Origin: Monodelphis domestica
Taxonomy: Eukaryota; Chordata; Mammalia; Didelphimorphia; Didelphidae
Length of the DNA stretch: 64,000 bases
Assembly (NCBI RefSeq): GCF_027887165.1
Contig: NC_077229.1
Span: 209,091,753 to 209,155,752, forward strand
Reading direction: 5' to 3'
A program made the position numbers and the translations under genes. Below are positions 25,156-37,927 of the stretch, piece after piece. Within the stretch, counting starts at the first letter, position 1, and each line of letters opens with the position of its first letter. The notes beneath the pieces were generated by a model. The model made no database searches, was not told where the DNA came from, and saw only the letters and a list, made by a program, of their open reading frames with translations.

Positions 25156-26107
25156 CACCTTCTCCCTGTCTTTGTCTTTCTCTCAACAGATAAAGGACCT
25201 TTCATATAAAAAATAATCCTCCAAGTTCAAATGAAAGACAACAGGTCTCACCCACTTATTCAAGACAACAAACACATAGAAAAAAGTCAACTTTACAAAC
25301 CTCTTAAATAGGAGAGAAAAGAAATCAATTATTTCTGTTGCAGAAGGATTGGTTGAACCCCACTGCAAAAACTTAGGAGGTATTTTTCTCCTATGAAATA
25401 TCTGTGTTCTATTACAGCTATTCCTTCACTAGTTTCAAAGAACCAAGAGATGCCAATGCTTAGGAGCTTTCACAACCATACTCCAGTTCAATTGTGCATA
25501 ATGGAGGGTTTAAGTTCCAGAATGGCAGAATGGTGAGAAATTCCACACCAACAGAAGTTACTAGATAGTATCAAAAATATTTTATTAAAGTGATAGAAAA
25601 AAAAGAAGAGGATCTTAAGCATCCTAAAGTAGGGAAAAGCACCAATAACATTCCTACAGAGCAGGTTGACTATTAAAAGGAGTTCCCTGTAACATGAGTT
25701 TGATCTGGTTAGAAACCTCACTGAACTAGACTAGGGCAGAAGTTTTTATATAAAATTGATTTCTTGCCTGGGAACCAGCTTAGCTATGGATTTTGTACAA
25801 GTGCCACCTAGTGGTTTAACATATTTTACAGTTCTTAAGGACAAGGAAATTGTTATCATTACTACATGCCTGAAGGTGAGAGAGACCTTTTTGCTTAATC
25901 TAACTTTACTGAAATGTTTCCTATGGGCCATAATTTTTCATGAAGTGAGATCAAGGAATGAGAAATAGATAGCCCACCCATATCACTGCTATCTTCATAC
26001 TGTCAAGAGAAAGTGAGAATTGCAAATACAGTACATCAAGTGGGCCTCATGTTGCAAATTTATATAGGACTAGGGAAGAAGTCACTCAGGATGAGTAAGC
26101 ATGAATT
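25151..26107. other. Unassigned sequence
   Basis: No gene or repeat is recognised. The short frames lack recognisable domains. Confidence 0.4.
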
Positions 26108-26525
26108 GGGGCCAGTAGAAAGAGCAATGGCAGAGAGTCAGGGTAATATCTAAATCTTGCCTTTGAAACCATAATAATAATTATAATTATAATAACAACA
26201 AGCAATTTATGTAGTACTTGCAAAGTATTTTGTAAATCCTTTCTTATTTAATCCTCAAAACAATGCTGACAGATGGGTACTATTACTTTCCCATTTTTAT
26301 AGGTGAGGAAACAGAGGGAGACAGCAGTTAAATGAGTTGCCTAGGCTCAGGTCAGACTTGAACTCATTTACCTGATTCCATGTACCTAGATGCTTGGGCA
26401 CATTACTAACTTTCCCTGAGCCTTGTTAAAAAAAAAATAGAAGGATTGGGAGTTAGGGGAGAAGGTTGGACTAGTAGATGTCTGAGGTCCCTTCTGGCTC
26501 TTGATCTGTGATTCTATGGTTGTGA
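26108..26525 (+). mobile_element. MIR-type SINE interrupted by another MIR
   Basis: The head (26108-26165: agtagaaagagcaatggcagagagtcagg) and tail (about 26390-26525: gggcacattactaactttccctgagcc, then ttggactagtagatgtctgaggtcccttc) read as one plus-strand CORE-SINE. Between them lies a second element in reverse. Confidence 0.65.
26166..26388 (-). mobile_element. MIR SINE
   Basis: Classic MIR text in reverse: gcaaagtattttgtaaatcctt, cccatttttataggtgaggaaac, gttgcctaggctcaggtc. It sits inside another MIR-like element. Confidence 0.75.
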
Positions 26526-26583
26526 ATCACATCACTGATTGTTAATACATCCACTTGATAAGATTGCATAACTGATAATATGT

Positions 26584-27103
26584 TGTAATGGAAATTCCTC
26601 AGATCTACCCCTTTAGGGACCCCCTTAATGCTCTAAGGACTGGCTTTGCAAGGCTGATACACCCAGAAGCTTGCTACAAACAGGATGGCCAATATACCCC
26701 ACTTTGCCTGTACCTGTTGGAACTCTAGAACAATGTAAGTAGTTCCATTTCGTAGGGCACTGTTACTTCCCATGCTGTGACTTGACAAATGCATGATGGA
26801 TTAATGTTCTGTACTTATACTGTCTGTACCATACTAAGTCTGTACAAGCCTGACCCTCCCCTTGAACAATGCTGCAACAGGATACAGGACTGCTCCCCTT
26901 TTTCATCCAATAGTGTAACTCCCCATATTTGTCTGTGTCCAATCATGTAACCTAAGTATATAAAATAACAAGAACCTCATTTCTTGGGGCCCAGACCTGA
27001 GGAACCATCCTGTCTGGGTCCATGGCATAATAAATTTCCTTCCTTCCTTATTCCAGAGTGACATTGTGGTTTCCTCCCACCTGGCTAAACTGAAAATCCT
27101 ACA
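26584..27103 (+). mobile_element. Solo LTR, class I (gamma-like)
   Basis: 520 bp, tgtaatgg to cctaca. It has the expected promoter and poly-A order: tatataaaataac at about 26957, then ggggcccagacctgaggaacc, then AATAAA at about 27030, then a short U5. No internal region is attached. The target duplication is unclear. Confidence 0.75.
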
Positions 27104-27865
27104 TCAATATTACAACTAACTTCAGCAATTTCCCCCCTCGCCCCCCACCAAAGTCATCATTTTCTTTACTTTACCTTCATCTCTAATGTGATATCCTTAA
27201 TTCTAGATGGTAGTAATAATCATTATTAATGATTAATCATTGATCATCACCACTGAGTCAATGCATGGCCTGAAGGGAATTGTAGAACTTGCAAAACAGT
27301 CCATAGGCATAGCAGTGGGCTTTGAGTTTGTCTGTGTGTTGGCAATAGAAGCAGCTTTGGGAGTTATCAGTTTATGGATGGTGAGAATGACAGGCAGCCA
27401 GCTATGAGAATTCAGAGGACCCTTCAATAGCGTTGCTTCAGTATTATTTCCATTGCCCATATATGCTGTTCCAAGCAACAGCACTTGTGGCCACAGGGAA
27501 AGAGAAATTCTGGGGAAGTGAGGAGTACTGATGGTTACTCAAGGGGTAGTAGTGACCCTGGTACAAATTCTAAGACAAAGAACATTACTAATTGCAGAGG
27601 ATCTTGACACAATCCCAGGGCAAAAAATAATGCTAACAGTGGTGTTAAAATGGGAACAATGTTCCTTTCAGAGTAAAGAGCAGATCATAGGCAAGGAAAG
27701 TACTACTGATAACAACTTTCCTTAGATGACACCAACCTTGAAGCACCAAAAGAAAAACTACAGGCTCCCATAGCTAGCTCATAAAACCACAGCATAAAAT
27801 TACTTGGACATTGGGAAAGAGTCCCCTCTACTCCAGGAGCAGAGCTCAGAATTTTAAGGAGGTAT
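27104..27865. other. Unassigned sequence with unrecognised short frames
   Basis: An 83-codon minus frame (27233-27484) and a 64-codon plus frame (27531-27725) resemble no family I know. They could be remnants of a retrocopy or chance. Confidence 0.3.
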
Positions 27866-28823
27866 TGTGAAGATTGGATTTAGTTTTCTCCTGATTGTAA
27901 CAATGAAGATACTTAGTCTAACAAAATCAGGAATGTCTATATCCATACTTAAGGATTAAGTATTTAGGAGGATGGCCTTTGATACAGCAAATGACAAATC
28001 AGAAACAGCTGACAGACCCCTGGGCTTTGTAAAAGTTAAATTTAGTCTCTACTGATAAAAATATTATATTTTATGAGGTTTATTAAAGATCATTAGAAAT
28101 CAAGGATACAAAATAATAAGCCACGTGACATGGGCTGATTTAGCCTATTCACAGCCTAATTACTACATGTTGCAATGTTTCAAGTTGAGGAAGAGAGAGA
28201 GCTTGAGAGGCAGAGAGCCCTTTAAATAATAATTTGTGATCTCATCCAGGTGGAGACTCAGGTGAGATTATAGGGAATTCTGGGAAGTACCAAGGACTTC
28301 TGGGGATTTAAGTCTGGGGTCCAAACCTCCATTTTTACAGCTTTCCTAAGTCAAGTTTAAGCTACCCTTGGTACAGATGAGGTGCAGGTAAATAATGTAA
28401 AACCTTCTATATATTTCACGTCATTTCTTCTCTTCAGGCTCTTTCCCCGGAGAGGTGGCTCTGGCTTTGTCACTTCCTGTGAGCAGGGCTGGGAGCCAAT
28501 TCGATCCTGGAACTCGAGCCTGTAGGAGCTCCCTTAGACAGCTTCCTTGAGATGGTCACATGGTGAGTGATGAGACTGATTCCCTTTTCCCTTGGCTCTT
28601 AGGGGAGGCCCCCTTGGCCAAGGCCTTGAACTCCTGCCTGGCTCAGACTGAGCCAGAGCAGTTTAAATTAACTCTTTTCCTCTCTCTCTTTCTTAAATTC
28701 TTTCCTCTATAGTAATTAAAAATCGCCATAAATTTCTAGCTGACTTGGGTATTTTATTTGGGATATCCCCTGGTGACCTAAAATTAATTTAGTTTAGGTC
28801 ACAACCCTAAAATTATCCTTATA
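27866..28823 (+). repeat. 5' LTR of the gag-bearing remnant
   Basis: Same superfamily as 53951-54819 and 14525-15218 (in reverse). It contains an (aag)ctgacttgggtattttattt block before the 3' end and the ggtgacc word found at the end of all related LTRs here. The 3' border is approximate. Confidence 0.75.
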
Positions 28824-30334
28824 GTTTTGCTGACCTTGTCGGTTGTGATGAAATACCCTCAATCTTCTTAACTTTCCTAAACTTTTTTCTTTACTGTGAC
28901 TATTGCTGTCAGTTTTTAATAGCCTATTTTGATCAACTGTAGAGCTAAGTAAATTTGGATTTTTTTTCCCCTCTCACCTTAAATTAGATAGAATACAGGT
29001 GTTTTTCCTTTTGTTTTTAAACCAAAAGCAGCAGGACTGGGGAAGCTGTTTAGCTATGAATCCCCTTTCCCTCAGGGAACAACTGCCTAGATTACTCTTA
29101 ATTAGGAGTGAGGAAGACCTGGAGAGAGTTTTGGCCTTGTCCTGCTCCCCAAATGTTTTGTGAAACTGCTAGGAAAATTTACAACAAAATAAGACCCTTG
29201 GCAGTAGAGTCATCTACTAACAAAGGGCAAAATTACAGGCAACTTAATGCTTGACTTTAGGAATATGTGGTTACAGCCAGTTCACAACTTAGTTAACAAC
29301 TGGCTTTTCAGGATTTTCAGTAAATACATTGTTCTTTTTATAGTACAAACATTGTTCTTTGTCTATTTCATAATTCCAGACTATGTATGGCAATGGCTAT
29401 ACTCCCCACTGCTCTTGTTTGGGACTTTACTTGTTGGAGCTGTAATATTGTATCTAATTTTGTCTAAGAGAAACCTGGAAAATACAATACATAAGCTAGA
29501 GAATCAGGTAAGAGATTCAGGTCAGTCTCCCCTTGAAAAACGCATTTCCCAGTCAAACCAACTGATTGCTCCTTCTAAAACTCAACAAAATGCAGAACTA
29601 AATACTCAGCTTAAGTTTTTAGAGGAAAGTATGGGGGAGCTCATAGCTTTTATGATAAGCATTAAAAGGGACTCAATAACATCCCAGAATAGGAGTGACT
29701 TATCTCTCCATACTTCTTCATTATCAGAATCTCTGTCCCACTCTGCTCTGGACAATATGACTCCTAGTTCACAAACGAGGCCCCTCCCACACCCAACTTA
29801 CTTCTACCCAACCCATTCCTCCCCCCACCCATACTGACTACATCACCCCCCCACCCCAACTTCACACCCTGCCCATGCTTCCTACTCCATCCCCTCCACC
29901 CTAAGTTCGCATCTAAGTTCACACCCTGCCCATGCCTCCTACCCTAACCCCTCTGTATCCTTTCCCCCAGCTAGTGAATCTTCTTCCTTTTCCCCTCCTT
30001 CCCACCCTGCCCAATTCATTTCCCATACCATTCCTACCTCTCATCTTTCTGGCACTATGGAATGACAACAACAAACCCTCCCCCTCAGCATGCCCAACCC
30101 TTCCCTTTCTCATACCTACCCCATTGAGAACAGAGCAAGAAGCCTAGAAACAGAAACACGAGAAAATTCAGATAGTTTATTTCCTTTAAGGCAAGTTCCA
30201 ACTTTCAATAAAAATGGGAACTTGGTATCTACAAGACACCATACAACTTTTAACCCTGAATATTTAAATAAATTCAAGGAAGATCTTCCATCATTTGGGG
30301 AAGAACCAATATTAATTATAAAAAGATTGGAGAA

Positions 30335-33300
30335 GAGGACTTCCGGGTAATCATGGCTGCAATCTAGACGCCACATGCTTCCTCTCCCCAGCACCGAACG
30401 AAATAGACTACATTAAAGGAGCATAAAAATCACCTTTGGAGGAACAGAAGGACACCCCAGTACTCCCAATACTCCACAGAGGCGAAGGTACATGGGACTT
30501 GAACATTTCCACACTATAATAAGGAGGAAAAGCTTGCACAGAAAAGTGAACTGAGCCGCCCTTCCCCCACCTCACCTCCCCCACCAAACCAGAGTGAGCT
30601 ATCTGAGCGCTCACGGGGACAGCAAGTGAGTGGGGAACGTCTCTGTCTGGGGGGGGGGCACTCCAGGGTCCTCGGGATCTGGGGACTGCCAGGAAAAAAC
30701 GTCTCAGGGCGGTTTCACTGGAGAATCCGGCGCTTATTAAAGGGGTCAGAGGAGCTGTACTTGGGGTGGCTGTGCTGAACATCTCCCCGGAGCTAAACAC
30801 CAGGGGTGGACCACGCGCTGATTATCTGGGCGGAGCTGAACACCTGGGCAGTGTGGCTGTGATCAGGGACCCAGCGCTCTAAGAAACCTCGGAGGCTGGG
30901 AAGAACTAGTCTGAAGCAACCTAAATTCACAGAAAAAACGCCCATAGAACCCAGACCCCAGACCAAAAAGGAAAGGGGAATAAAACCACCAAAGGGATGG
31001 CTCACATGGCCCAAAATCAAGCCTCCAGGAAGAAAGGGAAAAAACTGACTATTGAAAACTTTTATGGTGGAAGTACCCAAGGAAAAGAGGAGAATGTGGA
31101 GGAAATCCAAAAAAAAATCAGAACATGCCTCCCAAAATGGAAACTATCAACAAGCTCTGGAAGATCTCAAACTGGAACTTATCCAAAAGATGGAAACCTG
31201 GAAAGAAAAATGGGAGAAAGAGATCAACAGTCTGACAGATAAGACTGCTCAATTGGAAAAAGAACTCGAAGCATCCAATAGAAGGGCAGACAAAGCTGAA
31301 AAAGCAAAACTAGTCCCTAACGACCAGAATTAAGCAACTCGAAGAAAACGAGATGATAAAACAGCAAGAATCAATAAAGCAAACCCAAAAAATTAATGAA
31401 TTAGAAGAAGACATAAAATATCTCACTGAGAGGGTCACCGATCTCGAAAACAGAGGGAGAAGAGAAAACCTCTGAATTATCGGTCTCCCAGAAAAACCAG
31501 AGATAAACAATAAACTCGATATTATTCTACAGGAGATTATAAAAGAAAATTGCCCCCACATTCTGGAGCAAGGGGGCAAAATAGAAATAGAAAGGATTCA
31601 TACAACACCTTCTATACTAAATCCCCAAAAGACAACCCCTAGGAATGTAATTGCCAAATTCAAGAGCTTCCAAGAAAAGGAGAAAATCCTTCAAGAAGCC
31701 AAGAAGAGGAGCTTCAGATATAAGGGGGCTCCCATAAGGATCACACATGACTTAGTGGCTAACACACTAAGAGACCTCAAAGCATGGAACACGATATTTA
31801 GAAAGGCAAGAGAGCTGGGTCTCCAACCAAGAATCAACTACCCAGCAAAACTGACTATATACTTCCAGGGGAAAGTATGGGAATTCAACAAAATAGAAGA
31901 TTTCCAAGGATTTGCTAAGAAAAGACCAGAACTTAGTGGAAAGTTCGATATCCAAGCACAGAAAGCAAGAGAAACATGAAAAGGTAAATATGAAAGAAAG
32001 GGAAAAGGAGATAAATCTTATCTTTTTCTTTAAGTCAAACTCTCTTCTATAAGGACTACATTTACATCAAATTATATATATTAATATGTGGGGAAAATGT
32101 TTTGTGTAACTCTCAAAAATTGTACCATCATAAGAGTAGTTAGAAGAAACATGCATAGGGAAAGATTGGGGCATTAAGAAGATTTGGGGAAAGTGGGGGC
32201 AAAGAAAGAAAAAGGGAGGGGGGAACCGTCGATAATACTAAGAATAACTTCAAGAAATAGGGGGGGACTCAATAGAATAATTTTCCCATATAAAGATACA
32301 CATGGGAAGGGGAGGGGAAGAACTCTCATATGAGAAGGAGAGGAAGAGAGCTTGAAGTGGAATTACTTAAACCTTACTCTCAGTGAAAGCAAATCTGGGA
32401 GGGAAGAACATCTAGATCCAGTGGGATCCTGAATTCTATCTTATCCATTAGGGCAAGAAAGAAAGGAAAATTAAGGAGGAGGAGGGGGGAGGGAGTATAA
32501 AAAGGGAGGGAAGGAGAGGGGGGAGGGGAAGGGAACATAAAAAGGGAGGGGCTAGAAAGGGAAGCATCTCAAGGGAGGGGACTAGGGGGACTGACCTAAA
32601 GTAAATCACTGGTTCAAAAGGAGAAAGCTAAAGAAGAAAGGTCAGAACTAGGGGAAGATATCAAAATGCCAGCGAATCAACAAATGACAATCATAACTTT
32701 GAACGTGAATGGGATGAACTCACCCATAAAACGTAGACAAATAGCAGATTGGATTAGAACCCAAAACCCTACCATATGTTGTCTTCAAGAAACACATATG
32801 AGACGGGTTGACACTCACAAGGTTAGAAGTAAAGGTTGGAGTAAGACCTTTTGGGCCTCAACTGATAGAAAGAAGGCAGGAGTTGCAATCATGATATCTG
32901 ACAAAGCCAAAGCAAAAATTGACCTGATCAAAAGGGATAGGGAAGGTAAATATATTCTGCTAAAAGGGAGTGTAGACAATGAGGAAATATCACTAATCAA
33001 CATGTATGCACCAAATGGTATAGCATCCAAATTTTTAATAGAGAAACTAGGAGAATTGAAGAAGGAAATAGACAGTAAAACCATATTAGTGTGAGACTTG
33101 AACCAACCACTATCAAATTTACATAAATCAAACCAAAAAATAAACAAGAAAGAGGTAAAAGAGGTGAATGAAATCTTAGAAAAATTAGAGTTAATAGACA
33201 TATGGAGAAAAATAAATAGGGACAAAAAAGAATACACCTTCTTTTCAGCACCACATGGCACATTCACAAAAATAGATCATACACTAGGTCATAGAAACAT

Positions 33301-36300
33301 GGCACTAAAATGCAGAAAAGCAGAAATAATAACTGCAGCCTTTTCAGATCACAAGGCAATAAAAATATTGATCGGCAAGGGTACATGGAGAGCCAAATCA
33401 AAAATTAATTGGAAATTAAATAACATGTTACTCCAAAATCGGATAGTTAGAGAAAAAAATCATAGAAACAATTAATAATTTAGTTGAAGAAAATGACAAT
33501 GGCGAAACATCCTTTCAAACCTTATGGGATGCAACCAAGGCAGTACTTAGAGGAAAATTCATATCCCTGAGTGCATATATTAACAAATTAGGGAGGACAG
33601 AGATCAAGGAATTGGAAATGCAAATCAAAAACCTTGAGAACAAACAAATTAAAACCCCCCTGAAGAAAACAATACTAGAGATCCTAAAAATTAAGGGAGA
33701 AATTAATAAAATCAAAAGTGACAGAACTATAGAGCTAATAAACAAGACTAGAAGCTGGTACTTTGAAAAAACAGACAAAATAGACAAAGTACTGGTTAAT
33801 CTAATTTAAAAAAGGAAAGAAGAAAGGCAAATTATCAGCATCAAGGATGAAAAGGGCGATCTCACCTCCAATGAAGAGGAAATTAAGGCAATCATTAAAA
33901 ACTACTTTGCCCAACTATATGGCAATAAATATACCAACCTAGGTGATATGGATGAATATTTACAAAAATATAAATTGTCTAGACTAACAGAAGAAGAAAT
34001 AGTTTTCTTAAATAATCCCATCTCAGAAAAATAAATCCAACAGGCCATCAAAGAACTTCCTAAGAAAAAATCCCCAGGGCCTGATGGATTCACCAGTGAA
34101 TTCTATCAAACATTCAGAGAATAGTTAATCCCAATACTATACAAACTATTTGACATAATAAGCAAAGAGGGAGTTCTACCAAACTCCTTTTATGACACAA
34201 ACATGGTACTAATTCCAAAGCCAGGCAGGCCAAAAACAGAGAAAGAAAATTATAGACCAATCTCCCTAATGAATATAGATGCAAAAATCTTAAATAGGAT
34301 ACTAGCAAAAAGACTCCAGCAAGTGATCAGAAGGGTCATCCACCATGATTAAGTAGGATTTATACCAGGGATGTAGGGCTGGTTCAACATTAGGAAAACT
34401 ATCCACATAATTGACCACATCAACAAGCAAACCAACAAGAAACACATGATTATCTCAATAGATGCAGAAAAAGCCTTTGATAAAATACAACACCCATTCC
34501 TAATAAAAACACTAGAAAGCATAGGAATAGAAGGGTCGTTCCTAAAAATAATAAGCAGTATATATCTAAAACCATCAACTAATATCATCTGCAATGGGGA
34601 TAAACTAAATCCATTCCCATTAAGATCAGGAGTGAAACAAGGATGCCTATTATCTCCTCTATTATTTGACATTGTATTAGAAACACTAGCAGTAGCAATT
34701 AGAGAAGAAAAAGAAATTGAAGGCATTAAAATAGGCAAGGAGGAGACCAAATTATCGCTCTTTGCAGATGACATGATGGTCTCCTTAAAGAATCCTAGAG
34801 ATTCAACCAAAAAGCTAATCGAAATAATCAACAACTTTAGCAAAGTTGCAGGATACAAAATAAACCCACATAAGTAAACAGCATTTCTATATAATTCCAA
34901 CACAGCTCAGCAGCAAGAACTAGAAAGAGAAATCCCATTCAAAATTACCTTAGACAAAATAAAATACTTAGGAATCTATCTCCCGAGACAAACACAGGAA
35001 CTTTATGAACACATCTACAAAACACTCTCCACACAACTAAAACTAGACTTGAACAATTGGAAGAACATTAACTGCTCATGGATAGGATGAGCCAATATAA
35101 TAAAAATGACCATCCTACCCAAACTCATCTATCTATTTAGTGCCATACCCATGGAACTTCCAAAATTTTTTTTTACTGATTTAGAAAAAACCATAACAAA
35201 GTTCATTTGGAAGAACAAAAGATCAAGGATATCCAGGGAAACAATGAAAAAAATACAAAGGAAGGGGGTCTTGCAGTCCCAGATCTCAGACTATATTATA
35301 AAGCAGCGGTCATCAAAACAATTTGGTACTGGCTAAGAGACAGAAAGAAGGATCAGTGGAATAGACTGGGGGCAAGCAACCTCAGCAAGACAGTATATGA
35401 CAAACCCAAAGATCCCAGCTTTTGGGACAAAAATCCACTATTTCATAAAAACTGCTGGGAAAATTGGAGGTCAGTGTGGGAAAGATTAAGTTTAGATCAA
35501 CACCTCACACCCTACACCAAGATAAATTCAAAATGGGTGAATGACTTGAACATAAAGAAGGAAACTATAAGAAAATTAGGCGAACACAGAATAGTATGCA
35601 TGTCAGACCATTGGGAAGGGAAAAACTTCAAAACCAAGCAAGACTTAGAAAGAGTTACAAAATGCAAAATAAATAATCTGGATTACATCAAATTAAAAAG
35701 TTTTTGTACAAACAAAACCAATGTAACCAAAATCAGAAGGGTAGCAACAAATTGGGAAAAAATCTTCATAAAAACCTCTGACAAAGATTTAATTACTCAA
35801 ATTTATAAAGAACTAAATCAATTGTACAAAAAATCAAGCCATTCTCCAATTGACAAATGGGCAAGGGACATGAACAGGCAGTTCTCAGCCAAAGAAATCA
35901 AAACTATTAATAAGCACATGAAAAAGTGCTCTACATCTCTTATAATCAGAGAGATGCAAATCAAAACAACTCTGAAGTATCACCTCACACCTAGCAGATT
36001 GACTAACATGACAGCTATGGAAAGTAATGAATGCTGGAGGGGATGTGGCAAAGTGGGGACATTAAGTCATTGCTGGTGGAGTTGTGAATTGATCCAACCA
36101 TTCTGAAGGGCAATTTGGAACTATGCCCAAAGGGCGATAAAAGAATGTCTGCCCTTTGATCCAGCCATAGCACTGCTGGGTTTGTACCCCAAAGAGATAA
36201 TGGACAAAAAGACTTGTAGAAAAATATTCATAGCTGCGCTCTTTGTGGTGGCCAAAAATTGGAAAACGAGGGGATGCCCATCAATTGGGGAATGGCTGAA

Positions 36301-36844
36301 CAAATTGTGGTATATGTTGGTGATGGAATACTATTGTGCTAAAAGGAATAATAAAGTAGAGGAATTCCATGGAGAACTGGAACAACCTCCAGGAAGTGAT
36401 GCAGAGCAAAAGGAACAGAACCAAAAAATCATTGTACACAGAGACTGATACACTGTGGTACAATCGAAGGTGATGGACTTCACCATTAGTGTCAATGTAA
36501 TGTCCCTGAACAATCTGCAGGGATCTAAAAAATACTCCTCACAAGCAGAGGATAAACTGTGGGAGTAAAAACACCGATGAAAAGCATCTACTTGACTACA
36601 GGGTTGGAGGGGATAAGACTGAGGAGAGACTCTAAATGAACACTATAATGCAAATTCCAACAACAGGGAAATGGGTTCGAGTCAAGAACACATGTGATAA
36701 CCATTGGAATTATGCGGTGGCTATGGGAGAGGGAAAGATGGGGGGGGGGAGGACAAGAAAATGATCTTTGTTTTCAGTGAATAATGTATGGAAACGACCA
36801 AATAAAATAATGTTTAAAAAATAAAATATAATAGAGAAGGAAAA
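30335..36844 (+). mobile_element. Near full-length L1, inserted in retroviral gag
   Basis: A 6.5-kb L1 with an exact 15-bp target duplication (aaaaagattggagaa at 30320-30334 and 36845-36859). It starts with the L1 promoter word gacttccgggtaatcatgg. ORF1 runs about 30997-31979: a basic N-terminus, a coiled coil (QALEDLKLELIQKMETWKEK region), an RRM-like block with RRENL and IIGLPEKPE, and a C-terminal domain ending QKARET. It is broken by a frameshift near its start and a TGA inside the RRENL/IIGLPE junction. ORF2 runs about 32666-36620: AP-endonuclease (TLNVNGMNSP, QETHMR), reverse transcriptase ([19 protein letters not shown]) and the C-terminal Cys segment (CWRGCGKVGTLSHCWWSC). It has several stops and frameshifts, the first directly after residue 142. 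The ORFs are separated by 686 bp. The 3' UTR has a G-run at about 36740. The element cannot move by itself. Confidence 0.97.
31980..32665 (+). other. Long G-rich inter-ORF spacer of the L1
   Basis: This spacer separates ORF1 and ORF2 and contains repeated purine blocks such as aaaagggaggg and gggaggggaagggaa (32160-32580). Human and mouse L1 have spacers of tens of bases. The G-runs could form quadruplexes on the sense strand. Confidence 0.8.
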
Positions 36845-37927
36845 AAAAAGATTGGAGAACATATTCGGAACTTTTGACCCCACTTGGATGGATGTTGGAA
36901 ATGGATTAGAAAAATTTCTGACAAAGAGAGAGAGAAAAATAATGTCATCTCTCTGGCTAATCTGAAGCAAGATAGAGGAGCAAATTATTAGTCAACTGAA
37001 AATCCACACTGGAACCCCAATGTTGAACTAGATCACACAAAACTAAACCAGGCCAGAGAAGCATTATTGACAGCCACGAGAGCTTTCTCTGATAGACCTG
37101 GAAAATGGCCAAAATTTGAAAGAACCCAACAAGAAATTAATAAGACTAAGACACCCCCCCCAGTTTATGGACAGACTTATTGATGTAGGAAATACATATA
37201 TTGACCTTGAGTTGTCCAGAGAAAGGGACATAAGGCAAATATGTAGGCAATTCATTGAGAATTGTTGTTCAGTGGTAAAAGAGTACTTTAAAACTAGCTG
37301 TCCTAATTGGGACTCTATGGACCTCAAAGAATTGAAGAGAATAGCAGCCTATGTTTATAAGGGTCATGCAGAAAGACATGAGGAACACAAAACATCAGTG
37401 TAAGACTTAAAAAAAGAAATTGAAATGTTAAAAGGACAATGGAAAAATCAGGGAGAGCCCATAGCCCTTTTTGCAGGAATCCACAGATAAATCATTAATA
37501 TGCCTTTACTGTGAGAAGAGAGACCGTGTAATGATGGTCTGTAGGAGCTGGCTACAGGGGAAAAAAGAAATAATAACAACTTTAGACATAATAACGATAG
37601 GAATCATAATGCCAATCAAAATAATGACAGTGCTCCAAATGAGGAAAATGATAATACTCAACACAATGCCCAACAACAATATATAAAAAAATGGAACTCA
37701 TCCATTCTCTGGGTGAGAATCCCCAACACCATGGTGTAATATTTATTGGGAAAGGAAATAGGATGAAGAAAAATGGGGATAAATGGGGCATAATGGTAGG
37801 TTTGTATAGGGGTAAGGAGGAGTTAAGAGGAGAGAGGGAACACTGTTTGGTGAAGAAGGGGAGGGAGATGCCCTCTGCTGAGAGGAAACCACAGGGGCCC
37901 AAAGAGGTCTGTTTGTCTTTGAATGAC

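Larger units (their letters stand above)
27866..37690 (+). mobile_element. Broken endogenous retrovirus: 5' LTR and gag, split by L1
   Basis: Fossil class I-like provirus remnant. The 5' LTR is about 27866-28823 (tgtgaagatt start). After a leader of about 420 bp, gag begins at 29247. Its N-terminus is strongly hydrophobic, with two or three predicted membrane segments within the first 75 residues (around FFVYFIIPDYVWQWLY). A polar, probably coiled-coil stretch follows, then a long proline/serine/threonine-rich linker (to about 30120) and capsid (about 30180-30334 and 36860-37400). A degraded nucleocapsid knuckle (CLYCEKRD..) lies near 37500. An L1 occupies 30335-36844. No pol or 3' LTR is attached here, but pol on the same strand at 42490-46660 may be its other half. 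It is broken in many places. Confidence 0.8.

Noticed and set aside
27233-27725. Two short opposed frames that might be a host retrocopy
   Set aside because: No recognisable family, no intron or poly-A evidence; left as unassigned.
29770-30110. C-rich repeats of cccacc/cctacc type as a satellite or CRISPR-like array
   Set aside because: Irregular spacing; they encode the Pro/Ser/Thr linker of a retroviral gag.
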